Origin: Bimastos eiseni
Lineage: Eukaryota > Annelida > Clitellata > Crassiclitellata > Lumbricidae
Reading direction: 5' to 3'
DNA: 64,000 nucleotides
NCBI GenBank assembly: GCA_959347315.1
Contig: OY365819.1
Coordinates: 25,759,995 to 25,823,994, forward strand
Shown here one piece after another: positions 9,610-21,078 of the stretch. How positions within the stretch are numbered: the stretch's first letter is position 1; each line of letters opens with the position of its first letter. The position numbers were made by a program, and so were the translations under genes. The notes beneath the pieces are model-generated. The model was not told the origin of the DNA. It saw only the letters and a list, made by a program, of their open reading frames with translations, and did no database searches.

Positions 9610-12220
9610 ATCTGAATGGTTATCCAGTACAATTTTTTCTCTAGGATTTCCATCAAAGGCTTCACGAAACAATACACGGTAGAGGGGGCTAACGGTATTG
9701 ATGCCACATCTTTTCTTGACGCCGTTCGAGCACAGGCGGTAGACTTGTTGACAAAAAATCGTCAGACTAAGGTCAACTTTGTCCTTACCTGCACAATGGA
9801 GCGCGTTGACATGAAGTCTGGAGAAGTATATTCCACAGATTTTCCATTCGCTTCAAGGACTGAGGTGATTCTAGACTCCACCGATGTAAGTGAAATTTAC
9901 AACAGCGCGCAAAATAAAATTATTGAGTCGATGGCTGCCTTCCAGATGCGTGGTAGTAACTGGAGACTCAAGAGCGGTTCAAAAATTAGATATCAACGCC
10001 GTTGTTTATAAACCGTTGAAAGGTAGTTCTTACATCCCACTACCGAAGGAGTTATCGAGAAAAGAGGCTATAATCAATATGAAGAACAAAGATGAAGAAT
10101 GCTTAAAGTGGTGTGTAACGAGAGCTTAAACCCAGTTGAAAACCATCCAGAAAGAATTACGAAAGAATTAATTAGACAGTCTGAGGAACTTAATTGGTCC
10201 GGTATCGAATTCCCAGTAGCAGCGGATGCTAATGTGATAAGTAAGTTTGAGAGAAATAATAATATTAGTATTAATGTTTTTGGTCATGAGAAAGATGTTA
10301 ACCTATTCCCACTATATTTATCAAAGCATGAGAACAATAGGTGTGTAGATCTATTACTCATTTCTGATGGAGAGAAGAAGCATTATTGTTGGATAAAGAA
10401 TTTTAACAGACTGATGGTTGCCCGAACGAAAAAATCTCTTAATTCAATGCACTATTGTAAAAGATGCTTCATAGGATTCAGTAGAATCGATTCATTAAAA
10501 AAAACACACCGAATACTGTTCCCAACACGACGCTCAAAAGATAGAACTTCCAGAACCAGGAACTATGTTGAGTGGTAAAACTTATAATAGAAAGATGAGA
10601 GTCCCATTTGTAGTGTACGCCGATTTCGAAAGTTTCATTAAACCTATAGACACTTGTCAACCAGATCCCAGCATGTCTTACACCAACAAATATCAAAAAC
10701 ACGTTCCAAGTTCTTTCTGCTATTATATAAAATGTTTTGATGATGACCTATATTCGCAAGCTCCCGTAACGTTCACAGCGGAGAGCGAAGACGATGATGT
10801 AGCTTAGATATTTATAGACACTCTTATAGATAATATAAAAGATATTTATGATCGATTTAAATTTCCAAGGAAAATGATATTCAGAAAGAAAGATCGGGCT
10901 CTATACGATTCCGCTACTGTTTGTCACATTTGCGAAGACGAACTGGATAAAGATCGAGTTAGAGACCATCGCCATTTAACTGGAAAATATAGAGGGGCCG
11001 CTTATAAGAATTGTAATCTAAACTATAAAGTTCCCAAGTTTTTCCCAGTATTGTTCCACAATCTGTCCGGTTATGACAGTCATCTATTCGTAAAGAACTT
11101 ACGAGGTGATGATAACGAAATTATTAACTGCATCCCTAGCAACGAAGAAAAGTACATCTCATTTAGCAGAGAAGTTGTAGTCGATAAGTTTGTAAATAAA
11201 GAAAATAAGGAAGTAGAGGTTAAACGTGAATTACATTTCATCGATAGTTTTAGATTTATGGCATCGAGTGTCGATGCTTTATCGAGGAACCTCAGCAAAG
11301 ACCAGTGTAAAAATATAAGCAAGCACTACTCTGGCAATCAGCTCGATCTCTTGCTTAGAAAAGGAGCATATCCTTACGATTTTATTAATTCCATCGATCA
11401 ATTGAATGAAACAGAACTACCACCAAAGTCAGCATTCTATTCGAGACTTAACGACTCAGACATTAGTGATGAAGACTACAACCACGCACAGATGGTATGG
11501 AATGAATTTGGATTTAAAACGTTTAGAGAATACCACGATTTATATAACCTGTCTGACGTTCTCCTGCTCGCTGATGTCTTTGAGAATTTTAGAGATGTAT
11601 GCAATGAGAACTATGGCCTAGATCCCGCTTGGTATTATACTTCCCAGGTCTTGCTCGGGACGCCGCATTAAAGTTGACTGGAGTAGAGTTGGAGTTGTTG
11701 AGCGTTTATGATATGATAATAATGGTTAAACACGGGATAAGAGGCGGTGTTAGCACCATTTCACATCGTTTTGGGCCGGCAAACAATAAGTACATGCCAG
11801 CGTTTAACGATAGAAAGCCTTCAACATTTATAACCAATTTACACGCCAACAACCTATACGGATGGGCAATGTGTAAGAATCTACCAACTCACGGGTTCCA
11901 TTGGATGGGTAACGATGAGCTAAACGACCGGAGATCAATACCGTGTATATTAGAAGTCGACTTGGAATATCCTAGAGATTTACACGATCTCCACAACGAC
12001 TATCTTCTTGCTCCAGAGAGTGTTACACCTGAATCTTCAACTGTACCTAAACTCATTCCGAACTTGAACGATAAAGTAAAATACATAGTCCATTACGAAA
12101 ATTTAAAGCTGTATGAAGGCCTAGGCTTGAAGAGAAACAAAATTCATCGTGGTATAAAATTTGAAGAAAGTGCCTGGCTGAAAAAGTAAATCGATCAAAA
12201 TACCAACCTGACGCAAGTTA
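9610..12220 (+). pseudogene. Polinton/Maverick-type protein-primed DNA polymerase B, broken
   Basis: Consecutive frames make one long family-B polymerase of the kind found in Polintons. In order they show an N-terminal region with KGSSYIPLPKEL and HYCWIKNFNRL; exonuclease motif I (VVYADFES, about 10612); an inserted HNH / endonuclease-VII-like segment (CHIC ... RDHRHLTGKYRG ... NCN, about 10922-11020); exonuclease motif II (HNLSGYDSH); motif III (YNLSDVLLLADVF); and the polymerase motif A region (NLHANNLYGWAM, about 11838). The usual Asp of motif A reads His here. Breaks are frame changes near 9985, 10118, 10545 and 11648, and stops at 10805-10807 (TAG) and 12187-12189 (TAA). Motif C and the thumb are missing, and no Polinton integrase, capsid or terminal repeats are seen. 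It is a dead 3'-truncated remnant. Confidence 0.88.
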
Positions 12221-12224
12221 TGGC

Positions 12225-13426
12225 CACATAGTATGGTAGGTGACGTAGAAAAGTGATAGCCGGTTAGAGGAAATAAAAGAGAGATGACGATAAATTCTAC
12301 GGAACTTTTTGTCGCTAATTGGGTATCCTAGGCTTATCTCTGTCTCCTTACTTACTCCCATGACAACTTATTTCGTTATTCAAATAAACTTAGACTCCTC
12401 ACTATTGTCACGAATTGCCCTTATAGGTATTATTTATAGTATATATACATGTATATATTTTGTATTATATATCATATATAGTATGTGTGCAATAACCATT
12501 TTCTATTATAAAAAGTACTAGTTTCTACCAACTGATAATATTCTGGCGTTTTAATGCTGCTCGCTAACTCCCTTGTTCGCTCAACAGAGGCATAAATTAA
12601 CATAAAAACGAATACTTGAAAACTATTATGTTCTGGACTCTTTGTAAATTGTTGATTATAAAATTATGCTGATTTGTCAAATAAATTTATTTGATTGAAT
12701 GTTTGATTCGGATATAACGAAATAGTTAACGATACAAAATAAAACGTTAGATGAGATGACATCAGATAATGATGCTGATAGAAGATGGTAAGCTGAAGGT
12801 GGCGTCAGTGTCCGCTGTTCTTAAAATAAGATCTTCACGGCGACAAGGATATATTAAGCACAAGTTACTATGTGACGTCATTTCTTAAGGATTCGACCGA
12901 CAAACCCGACCGTGTACTGACTGAACATTTACCCATGACCACTGATGCATCACAAATTAACCATCTGCGTGTATCTTCGTTAATCGTATCAGTGCCAGAT
13001 TAACTATGGCGCACTTGCGCCAGGCCTTCTTTCGGGGGTAAAAATTTAAAAAAAACATTGAAAAATCCGATTATCCGATCGAATTTGTTTATATAAGTCA
13101 CAGTCGAGCTTATTTAAAATGTTTAATTTCTAAAACAAGCATTGCATATAAAATTTGGTGGCATTATAAACACAGGCCTTCTACAGTACTACTACTATAA
13201 TGATGACGTACTAATTAATTGTGTACTGTAATGATGACGTATGACGTAATCAATTTATGCGCGGATCGACCCCATCACCAAATAAAATATAGATATGCGT
13301 ATGGTACAGACGACACAGTGTATGTTCCATGTAATATTATTATCTACTATTTAGTGTTTATGTAGCTGCTTATTTCTTTTTTTAATTTTAATTTTTAAAC
13401 AAATAAAATAAGTAGGCCTAAAGAAA
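12225..13426. other. No recognisable gene; AT-rich spacer
   Basis: AT-rich sequence with a TATATACATGTATATAT stretch around 12440-12485. Near 13010 there is a GGCGCACTTGCGCC palindrome that could be the edge of the hAT-like element that follows, but I could not pair it with another end. Confidence 0.5.
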
Positions 13427-14116
13427 ATGAAGAAATTTTAGTCCGGTTGGCAGAAACGTCAAAGAAAACGCGAACTTGAAGAGGCAGGCAAACAGCAACG
13501 TGGTAGTATTGATAAATTTCTGGCAGCAAAAACACGAGAAGTGCCGCAATTTATAGATGGTGTCGACTCAGCGTCAGAAGCTGGATGCAGTTCAGGCTTA
13601 GGCCGCTCAGCAGTGTCAGCACTAATGCCAACAACAGACACCCTTGATTTCAGCAATGATATCATTGATATGCCTAAATCTGAAACTACCATAGATCTAC
13701 CATTAAAACAAGAGAATCAATCTGTTGGAAACGTGCCACAAACAGATGCTGCTCTGTGGACTATAAATGAAGATTTGGTCAGTTATTGGCTGCAGATGGG
13801 ACCTGAACCATGTCGTAATCAAGATGGCATGTACTCTAAATCCATAAAACAACATGGAAATAAAGTAAAATTGAATAGTTCCAAAAGAAAACTAAACGAT
13901 TCTGCTTTTTTTACGATCACACCAAACGGGGAAAAAATTCTCAGACATTGGCTCTTGTATTAGCCATCAACTGGGCGCTTATTTTGTTTTGTTTGTAAAC
14001 TTTTTATTTCAAGCAGCGCAAGTGCTCTTGCAAACCAAGGTTTTGATTCATGGGATCATATAAACAGACTTGCACATCATGAGCGATCCCACTGCAGAGC
14101 TAGCTTCGGTCCTTAA
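13427..14116 (+). pseudogene. hAT/ZMYM-type transposase N-terminal part with TTF zinc finger, broken
   Basis: One frame runs from ATG 13427 to TAA 14114-14116 with two in-frame TAG stops (13439-13441 and 13961-13963). It begins with a basic SGWQKRQRKRELEEAGK segment and GSIDKFL, as in hAT-derived ZMYM-like proteins. It continues with LVSYWLQMGPEPCRNQDGMY, and after the second stop PSTGRLFCFVCKLF ... NQGFDSWDHINRLAHHERSH, the Cys/His pattern of the TTF-type zinc finger. A short stretch before the finger seems deleted. The catalytic RNase-H-like domain and hAT dimerisation domain are absent. It is a truncated, inactive transposase or domesticated relative. Confidence 0.75.
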
Positions 14117-14119
14117 TGT

Positions 14120-14438
14120 GTCACCTGTAAGTCTACGCTGATGACGTCCAAGCCTACTTACATTGCATGGCTTCTAATGCCTCTACTGCTGTTCGGGCAA
14201 TAAGCCTAACGCTGCATGCACTCGAGACTTGGATGGCGTCAAACCGCCTGCGACTCAACCCCCAAAAACCCCAATTTATCTGACTGAGCACTCGCCAGCA
14301 GGTTATGAAGCTTGATTTAACTGCCATTACTGTTGATTTTCCCCTCTTTGCATTTTCCTCTGTTGTCCGGGACCTTGGAGTCATGTTAGACCAAGAGCTC
14401 ACCTTTGCTTCTCATATTCACCATCTTTGCCGTGATTC
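14120..14438 (+). pseudogene. LINE reverse transcriptase fragment
   Basis: The frame begins with the catalytic YADDVQAYLHC and continues ETWMASNRLRLNPQK, one TGA stop (14281-14283), STRQQVMKLDL, then SSVVRDLGVMLDQELTFASH. The same family occurs at 39812-40655, where the region after TFASH continues to the C-terminus. Here the fragment stops where copy B of the segmental duplication begins. Confidence 0.85.
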
Positions 14439-15413
14439 TCCACTTCCTTTCTCTAGTCTATCTCGTATACTCCAACTCCATCTCGTCTTTCTCTTTCTCC
14501 GTCTCCTTCCCTCCTGCAATTGCAACTTCTACGCTACCTATCATGAATCAAATAATTCAAATAGAGATAATGAAATCAAAATCTGTATTTTCAATCAAAT
14601 ATTGCTTTGATGATTTCATTATAATGCTCCGTACAAGAGTTATAATTATTTATTTAAGAATAGTCATATCGTTGCACCTTCCACTCGACCTCATACTAGA
14701 GTTATAGACCTAATTATTTATTTAAGAATAGTCAGGTTAAACTGTTAATAATCCTACCGTTGTCTTCGAAGGAGGTCGATCACTTTCTGTTTGGATAAAA
14801 AACATATAAATTCATAAATTTAGATATCGTATCGATTGATATATACGAGCATCTATTGTGTACCGTATGATTGTTGCTATTTTATACATGCCTGGACTTC
14901 TGTATATAACTCTAGCAATGTATTGTATTGTATTAGGCTATTTATATAGCGCCTTATAAGAACCTCTCGAAGGCGCTAAACGTAGCTACTCAACAGATCT
15001 AAACAAATGCGATTTGAGTAATTTAGAAATGTTGGCTGCTTGTAATATTGGTCCCAATATGGGTCCACCTGTTTATCTGTCTGTCTATAGGTCTACTAGA
15101 GCATGCAAGCATATAATTATATAGTAATAAATATGTACTATAAATTAATGCATTCACACATATTATGCATGCATTCAATCATAGGTTTATATACGTACAT
15201 GTATGTGGCGAATGATTTTCTCGCTGAGTCGTTATTTGGTGAGTAAGGTCATGAAAATTAAACCAACTCGACAGACAGATTTTGATAAAATGTATATTTA
15301 CTCGTTTTAATCGTTTAATGTTATAAAATAAGGTTAAACACAATCAAAGATCACGAATACATACACGAAGCATCAAATCACTAGTAATAAGTATCACATA
15401 TGGCACATCTTAC

Positions 15414-15492
15414 CAGATGAACGAAGGATAACATGAAGATCCCAAGAGAAGAATATCCCGCGGGATAATAATAACCCCAATAAGCATTACAG
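15414..15492 (-). CDS. Putative internal exon of the SH3 gene, copy B
   Basis: Counterpart of 2708-2786: 79 bases, acceptor TTACAAG and donor CTG|GTAAGA retained. It reads VMLIGVIIIPRDILLL and GSSCYPSFI in the phase that follows the SH3 exon. Four of five differences from copy A change a residue in this frame, so selection on it is not obvious. Confidence 0.3.
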
Positions 15493-15649
15493 CTTGTAAG
15501 CATTTGATCGGCGGTTAAAAACTTTAAAAGAAATGAAATAATGAAGAAAACATAATATCTACCATATGTAAACATATATATATATATAAAGTATTCGAGG
15601 AAGATGATGTAATTGGTAAGCCTTGTTATCATGTAAAATATGATAATCT

Positions 15650-16619
15650 AAAGTGTTCTATGAAGGTTTTTTTGTTCTATAAGAAGGTGATGAGGAAATC
15701 TGCAGATGAACTCAAATGGATCGGCAGATCAATAAGTGGACGAGTAATAATGATATCGTACTCGTCGTCACGTCGGCGGAGGCGCTCCAGCAGCTGCTGG
15801 ACAGGATAAACGAGATTTCCAAGTCATATGGACTGGAAATAAACACCCAAGAAGCGAAGGTAATGATAGAGAGTAGAGCCCATGAGAATATGAAGATCTC
15901 ATGTAACGGCAAATTCTTGGAGCAGATGAAATCCTTCCGAGACTTGGAAACCTTGCTGGAGGAAACAGGAAATGGAAGTGGAGAGATAAGAGCCATACTA
16001 GGAATGGCGAGAGCGGCTGTGGGATCGCTTGCTGTTTTATGGAGGGACAGATGGATTGGAACTTGGTTGAAGGCAAGAGTTATGAGGACGATGGAGTGGT
16101 CGGTGGCGATGTATGGGTGCGAGACATGGACACTGAAGGCGAAGGACAAAAAGAAGAATATCAGCTTTCGAAATGATGACATAAAGAAGGATGCCAAAAG
16201 TCAACTGGAGGCAGCACAGAACAAATGAGTCCATACTGCAGGAAGTACAACCGGACCATAGATTATTGGAGGTGGTGAAGGGAGTTGAACTATTTCGGAC
16301 ACATTGTCAGAGCGGACGGTTTGCCGGCCTTCATACTACAGGGCTACGTGGATGGTAAAAGAGCACGGGGTAGACCTAGAAGACGGTGGATGGATGACAT
16401 CGAGGAGTGGATGAGACAGCCGAGAGCGGATTGCATCAGGAGTGCGCGGGACAGAGTGAGATGGAGGAAAATGACGTCTTTGGCTCTGGTCTCCGATCAG
16501 CAGCGATGAGGAAGGACAAGCCAAGTCAAGTCTATGAAGGTCATTGGGCAGCAAATTCCATACCCTAGGCACAGCTATACTGTCAGAGAAAATAATCGGG
16601 ATTAGTTCTAGCATTTTGA
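15650..16619 (+). mobile_element. LINE 3' portion inserted in copy B
   Basis: Copy A is continuous at the matching point (about 2938), so roughly 970 bases here are an insertion. The coding remnant at 15716-16509 is a non-LTR reverse transcriptase C-terminal region: VVTSAEALQQLLDRINEIS, YGLEINTQEAKVM, GCETWTLKAKDKK, then FGHIVRADGL, RARGRPRRRWMDDIEEW and ARDRVRWRKM. The upper and lower parts are in different frames (break at about 16228-16285). The last 85 bases (16534-16618) recur at 16889-16968, giving the family's 3' end. Confidence 0.85.
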
Positions 16620-16793
16620 CCTAACCTAACTACGAATCAGACACGCATAATGGAGGGAGACAACAGATGGAGATAGGATTATAATAAGGTATAAGGACAT
16701 CACTTAGGTTCTTTATAAAGTCAAACTAATATTAATTACTAGAAGAAGAAATACACTAAATATCAAATTATGTTTGTACTAGGAGTTATTACA

Positions 16794-16968
16794 TCGGATT
16801 TAATAATTTTGTCCACTATGAGCTTTCGAAGTTTAGAAAATACCGGCGTAGTGAAATTTTAAATGAGGCTAGAAACCCAATTCTATGAAGGTCTTTGGGC
16901 AGCAAATTCCACACCCTAGGCACAGCTACTCTCAGAGAAAATAATTGGGATTAGTTCTAGCATTTTGA
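16794..16968 (+). mobile_element. Short LINE 3' end, same family as 15650-16619
   Basis: A 175-base segment is absent from copy A at the same place (after TTATTAC at about 3113). Its last 80 bases match the 3' end of the LINE inserted just upstream, including GGGCAGCAAATTCCA and the closing AGTTCTAGCATTTTGA. It is a strongly 5'-truncated second insertion. Confidence 0.85.
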
Positions 16969-17398
16969 TAATGAGTTATCTGCCCGAAGCATAAGAATAT
17001 AGTTACAAATGGCACAACTTTCATGAATACATCACCGGACCTATATTTAGCGCCAAAATGTCCTGGTCAATCGCATTTTATTGAGGTGAGTCAATTATTG
17101 GCGTGGACGTAGGAAATTAGGATTTCTAGAGAGGTTATTATTGATGCCAGCTTTAAGATGACAAGAACCTGTGTAACCTTAGCTAACCTAGGCAAACTAA
17201 AGGCTGGTATTGTGAATGCATCGATAGATAAATTAATATTTCTAGTTTGTATTTGCCTTATCTGTTCTAATTTAAATTTTTAAATTCTAAGCGACTGCGA
17301 AATTCGATATCTGGCTGTTTCTATGCAGTGTAATGCAATGCATATGGCAGCCAGTTCTTTTCTTACAAATATAAAGCAGCAACGTTTCCAGCACTCAC

Positions 17399-17478
17399 CA
17401 ATTACAACGCGATTTCTTTGTATGAAACCAATCTTTCCGCTGTTTAAATGCCTCACTTTCCACCATGCGTCGCTGTCA
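17399..17478 (-). CDS. SH3 domain C-terminal half, exon (copy B)
   Basis: Counterpart of 3549-3628, also 80 bases, with acceptor CTTCTTGCAG and donor ATTG|GTGAGT. It encodes DSDAWWKVRHLNSGKIGF then IQRNRVVI. The proline of the IPxN turn, which lines the ligand groove in SH3 domains, is Gln here, so ligand binding may be impaired. Splice sites remain intact. Its N-terminal half lies at 25088-25331, now about 7.6 kb away because the SINE and the LTR element inserted in the intron. Confidence 0.65.
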
Positions 17479-17935
17479 CTGCAAGAAGCATTGGTAAGCA
17501 CAGCGTTTATATTGATTATGTTTTCGGATTTCAAATAGACATTGAGATAAAGATTTAGCCCTTTTACTTTTGATACTTTAATGCACTTAACCCAACAAGC
17601 ATAGGACATCTTTTACCATCCAAGGCTATCGCGGCAAAGTTCCTTTATAGAAAGTGTGAGATAAACGTTCTTCCACTTAGCATTTTTTTAGTTTTCTTAA
17701 TCTCGAGAAATATTTTGCCACAGACTCGATCCTACTATAATCGAACATTATTTAGTCCGAAATTCAATTCGCCAATTTCACCAAATATAGGGCCTATCTC
17801 TTCATATTTTATGCCTAACACAATGGTGTGAGTTATGTTTTTTCCACAATGAGCCGAAATATTTGCCTATTGCTTTAATTCTTTCGACTGCATTTTTCAG
17901 AAGATATTTGTTGTCGTTTAGAGACGATCTATTGC

Positions 17936-17974
<39 letters not shown>

Positions 17975-18051
17975 GAATATTATTATTATTATTATTATCA
18001 ATTGTATGATAATTATATTATTATTATTATTATTATTATTACTATTATTAT
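17936..18051. repeat. (ATT)n microsatellite, SINE tail
   Basis: ATT/TTA repeats interrupted once by CAATTGTATGATAATTATA. They are continuous in composition with the ATT repeats at 24772-24797, on the far side of the LTR element, and together form the tail of the minus-strand SINE at 24772-25005. Confidence 0.9.
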
Positions 18052-18368
18052 TGTCAGCCAATGTTTGTTAATATGTTGATTTAGACACTTGGGGCGCAAG
18101 TGGGTGGTGGTGTTTGGAAGGGCTGCTAGGGGCGAATGAGGTGGCAGACAGAAGGTATTGATAAGACGTTTGATTGCTTGTATTAAGACAGTTGCTGCTC
18201 TGACTTCCGAAGGATACGGACGGTCGTTTTATATTTTAATTTGTGTACAGTAGTTTAGGCACTGTATTTTATGTTGTTAATAAAGAAAATTGAGAAAACA
18301 AGAAGACGTGTCTCGATCCTTGTAGTTTGGTAAGCTTAACTCAAGAACAAAGAAAGTTGAAGTTTACA
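18052..18368 (+). repeat. 5' LTR
   Basis: 317 bases, starting TGTCAGCC and ending GTTTACA, so with TG...CA termini. Contains TTAATAAAG (a polyadenylation signal) in its second half. Differs from the 3' LTR at two positions (TTTTAATT versus TTTGAATT, AATTGAG versus AATTTAG). Confidence 0.95.
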
Positions 18369-18372
18369 TTTT

Positions 18373-18390
18373 TGGTGGCAGCGGTGGGAT
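18373..18390 (+). promoter_or_regulatory. Primer binding site, tRNA-Leu type
   Basis: TGGTGGCAGCGGTGGGAT, four bases after the 5' LTR. It is complementary to the 3' end of tRNA-Leu(AAG) with its CCA tail, as I recall the animal tRNA sequence. It would prime minus-strand DNA synthesis. Confidence 0.75.
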
Positions 18391-18657
18391 ACGAAAAGAA
18401 AGCATCAAGGATAAAAAAAGGATTGAAGGATCAGGATACGAAAAGGAAGTATCAAGGATTAAAGAATCAAGGATCAAGATACGAAAACAGAGTATCAAGG
18501 ATTAAAGAATCAAGGATCAAGATACGAAAAGAAAGTATCAAGGATTAAAGAATCAAGGATCAAGATACGAAAAGAAAGTATCAAGGATTAAGGAATCAAG
18601 GATCAAGATACGAAAAGAAAGTATCAAGGATTAAGGAATCAAGGATCAAGATACGCA
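18388..18657. repeat. 43-bp tandem repeat in the LTR element leader
   Basis: Six units, the first about 47 bases and the rest 43, each starting GATACGAAAA and containing AGTATCAAGGATTAA. The first unit overlaps the last bases of the primer binding site. The array is in the untranslated leader upstream of gag. Confidence 0.9.
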
Positions 18658-19080
18658 TAGGCTTAAAGAAGCGTTTGGATGTGAAAAAGATTAAAGAAGA
18701 GTTTGGATGTGAAATAGATGAAAGAATCGTTTAGGATTACTGGGAAGTGGACTATACGGATTATACGAGTCAATTGGTGCAATTAAGTTTCTATGCACTG
18801 AAAGCCAGGAAAGTAAAGAATATTTTCTGGGAGATTACTGACAAGGTATATTTTGTTTATTTTGGCACGAAACAAGACCACGTCCAATTGGATAATTGTG
18901 AATTTGTTAGTATTAGGCAAACAACACCATGTTCAGTTTTAACAAAAATGAGAGCTCGTTAATATTGGTCTAAACAAATAAAATCGCGTTCAATCGATTT
19001 AATGAAAACTCGGTAATATTAAACAAACAAAAGCATTTATAATTGGTAATTTGCGAAGTCATTGATAGTAAACATACAAA

Positions 19081-21078
19081 ATGGAGAAATTAAGTAGCGA
19101 GAGACGGGAAGAGATTAAGAAAATGTCGTCAGAAAGAATACAAAAGCAGTTAATAAAGGAGGGTTTAATGGAAAATACGGTTAAAGCTATGTCTCGTACT
19201 GAGTTAATGCAAACTTTAGCAGATATGGAAATAGAAAAAGTAGGATTTACAGCTGAAATAGAAGGAGCTGTAGGAGGTGTACAGGGACAGGCTGTAGAAA
19301 AAGGTTCTGATATACCTATAGAGAAATCGACTATGGAAATGATGATGCAAATGGTAATGATGATGAATCAACAAGCGGAACAAGTTAGGAAGGAAGAAAG
19401 AAAACTTCAGCAAGAAAAAGAAAAGGAAGAAAGAAAACTTCAGCAAGAAAAAGAAATGGAAGAAAGAAAACTTCAGCAAGAAAAAGAGGAAAGAGCAGAA
19501 CAGGTGAGAAGGGAAGAGTTAGAATTAAAACGAAAACAAGAGGAAGAAAGTAACAGAATTAAGAAAGAAGAATTAGAATTACAAAGAAAACAATTTGAAT
19601 TACAAATAGAATCACTCAAGCGAGATCGAGACGAAGCGGAGAAAAGAAGGTTGGAACATGCAGTAGCAGTAGAGGAAGCTAGGAAAAGTGAGGAACTTAT
19701 GCGTCGAGAGTCATTACTAGAACAATCTAAGAGACAAGAGGAAAAGGAGATAACACGAGCTAGGGAAGTTGAGTTAGCCAATCAAGCTAGGGCGGAAGAA
19801 GCTCAAAAGCAACAAGAAGATATTGATCGTACTTTTGAAATAGAGAAAGCTAAAATAAAAATAAAAGAAGAGGAAGTACAAATTGCAAAGCAGTAGTTAG
19901 AATTCGAACAAGCGAGACGAAAAGAAGAAAATGAGAGAGATGAGAGAAGACGGTTAGAAGGAGAATCATTAATAGCTAAGATGAAGAAGATTGGGGACGC
20001 CATGAAGCATGTTCTACCGAAGATGCCAGATGATATTATGGAAATACCATTGTATTTTGAGACAGTGGAGAATGCTTTTTGTAGTTTTGAGGTTGAAAGG
20101 AATTTTTGGGTAAAATTGTTATTACCTTTGATGACACCTCGGGCTCGCACTGTGCTAAACAGATTATCCTTGATTGAATTAGAAGACTATGAGATAGTAA
20201 AGCGACATTTACTCAAAGAATTTAAACTTACTCCTCAGGAATACAGATCAAAATTCATGGAAACTGAGAAAACCCATGAGGAAACTTATATCATGTTTAC
20301 TGCAAGATTGAGAACTTTACTTAACTATTACGTCAGAAGTCGATACATCGAAAAAAACTATGATAAACTATTTGATTTGTTAATTGCGGATAGACTAAAA
20401 GAAGCATTACCTACAGGACCATTGAATTTTGTTTTGTCGAAAGAGGGAAATGAGTGTTTTGAGTAGAGCATGATCGCGGATCTTGCTGATATACATGTGA
20501 ATAATCGAATTGGTGGATTGGTACAGAATAAGATGAGTACAAATTATATGGGAGCAAGAAATGAAGGGTACCAAAGCGGAAAAGGGAAATGGTATCAGGA
20601 AACCAGAAATAGGAATCAAAATACGGAACTTTTTAATAAGTTTCCAGGATATGGTGGTGTGCCAAAGTCACCTAAGTGGAAGGAGGGCGAGTTTACAAAA
20701 GGTAATCAGTTAACCAGTCATAAAAATACAACCGCAACTTTTGTAAACAAGAAATTCGATAAGAGTTATGATCCCAAATATCAAGTGAGAGATCAGAAAG
20801 GTTCGGTAAGTTATATGAAACAGTGTTACAATTGTGGAACAACAGGGCACATCGCTAAATTTTGTCATTATCCAGCCAAGACTTCTGAGATGAGTAAGTA
20901 TCATGATAAAGCTAATGTGAATAGAATACAAGTTAGTGAACAGAACATTGAAAGTCAAGAGAATGAAAGTACGAATATAGAGGTAAAAACAGTCATGAAA
21001 TGTAAGATCGATAGAGAACGTTTAAATTCAGTAAATGCTACAGAACAAGAAACGGAAGCAGGAGGAGGATTATTTTAG
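19081..21078 (+). pseudogene. gag of the Gmr1-like element, interrupted by TAG codons
   Basis: One frame from ATG 19081, with in-frame TAG at 19894, 20464 and 21076. The N-terminal third is a long charged coiled coil with repeated EERKLQQEKE. The middle (about 20000-20460) resembles the SCAN/capsid-like region of Gmr1-type gags (LKEFKLTPQEYRSKF, ETYIMFTARLRTLLNYY). A CCHC zinc knuckle for RNA binding follows at about 20823-20865 (CYNCGTTGHIAKFC). All three stops fall where Gln would fit the local sequence. Apart from these the frame is intact over almost 2 kb. Either it is recently inactivated or the TAGs are read through. Confidence 0.85.

Noticed and set aside
16336..16614. Minus-strand frame with RVWNLLPNDLHRLD resembling a LINE C-terminus
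   Set aside because: The plus strand carries the better-supported RGRPRRRWMDDIEEW motif of the same element; the minus frame is its shadow.
18327..18548. Lys-rich frame after the 5' LTR
   Set aside because: It translates the 43-bp leader repeats and lies upstream of gag with no recognisable domain.
19216..20150. Long minus-strand frames rich in Phe, Leu and Ser opposite gag
   Set aside because: They are antisense to the purine-rich coiled-coil gag sequence, which produces Phe/Leu/Ser runs without stops.
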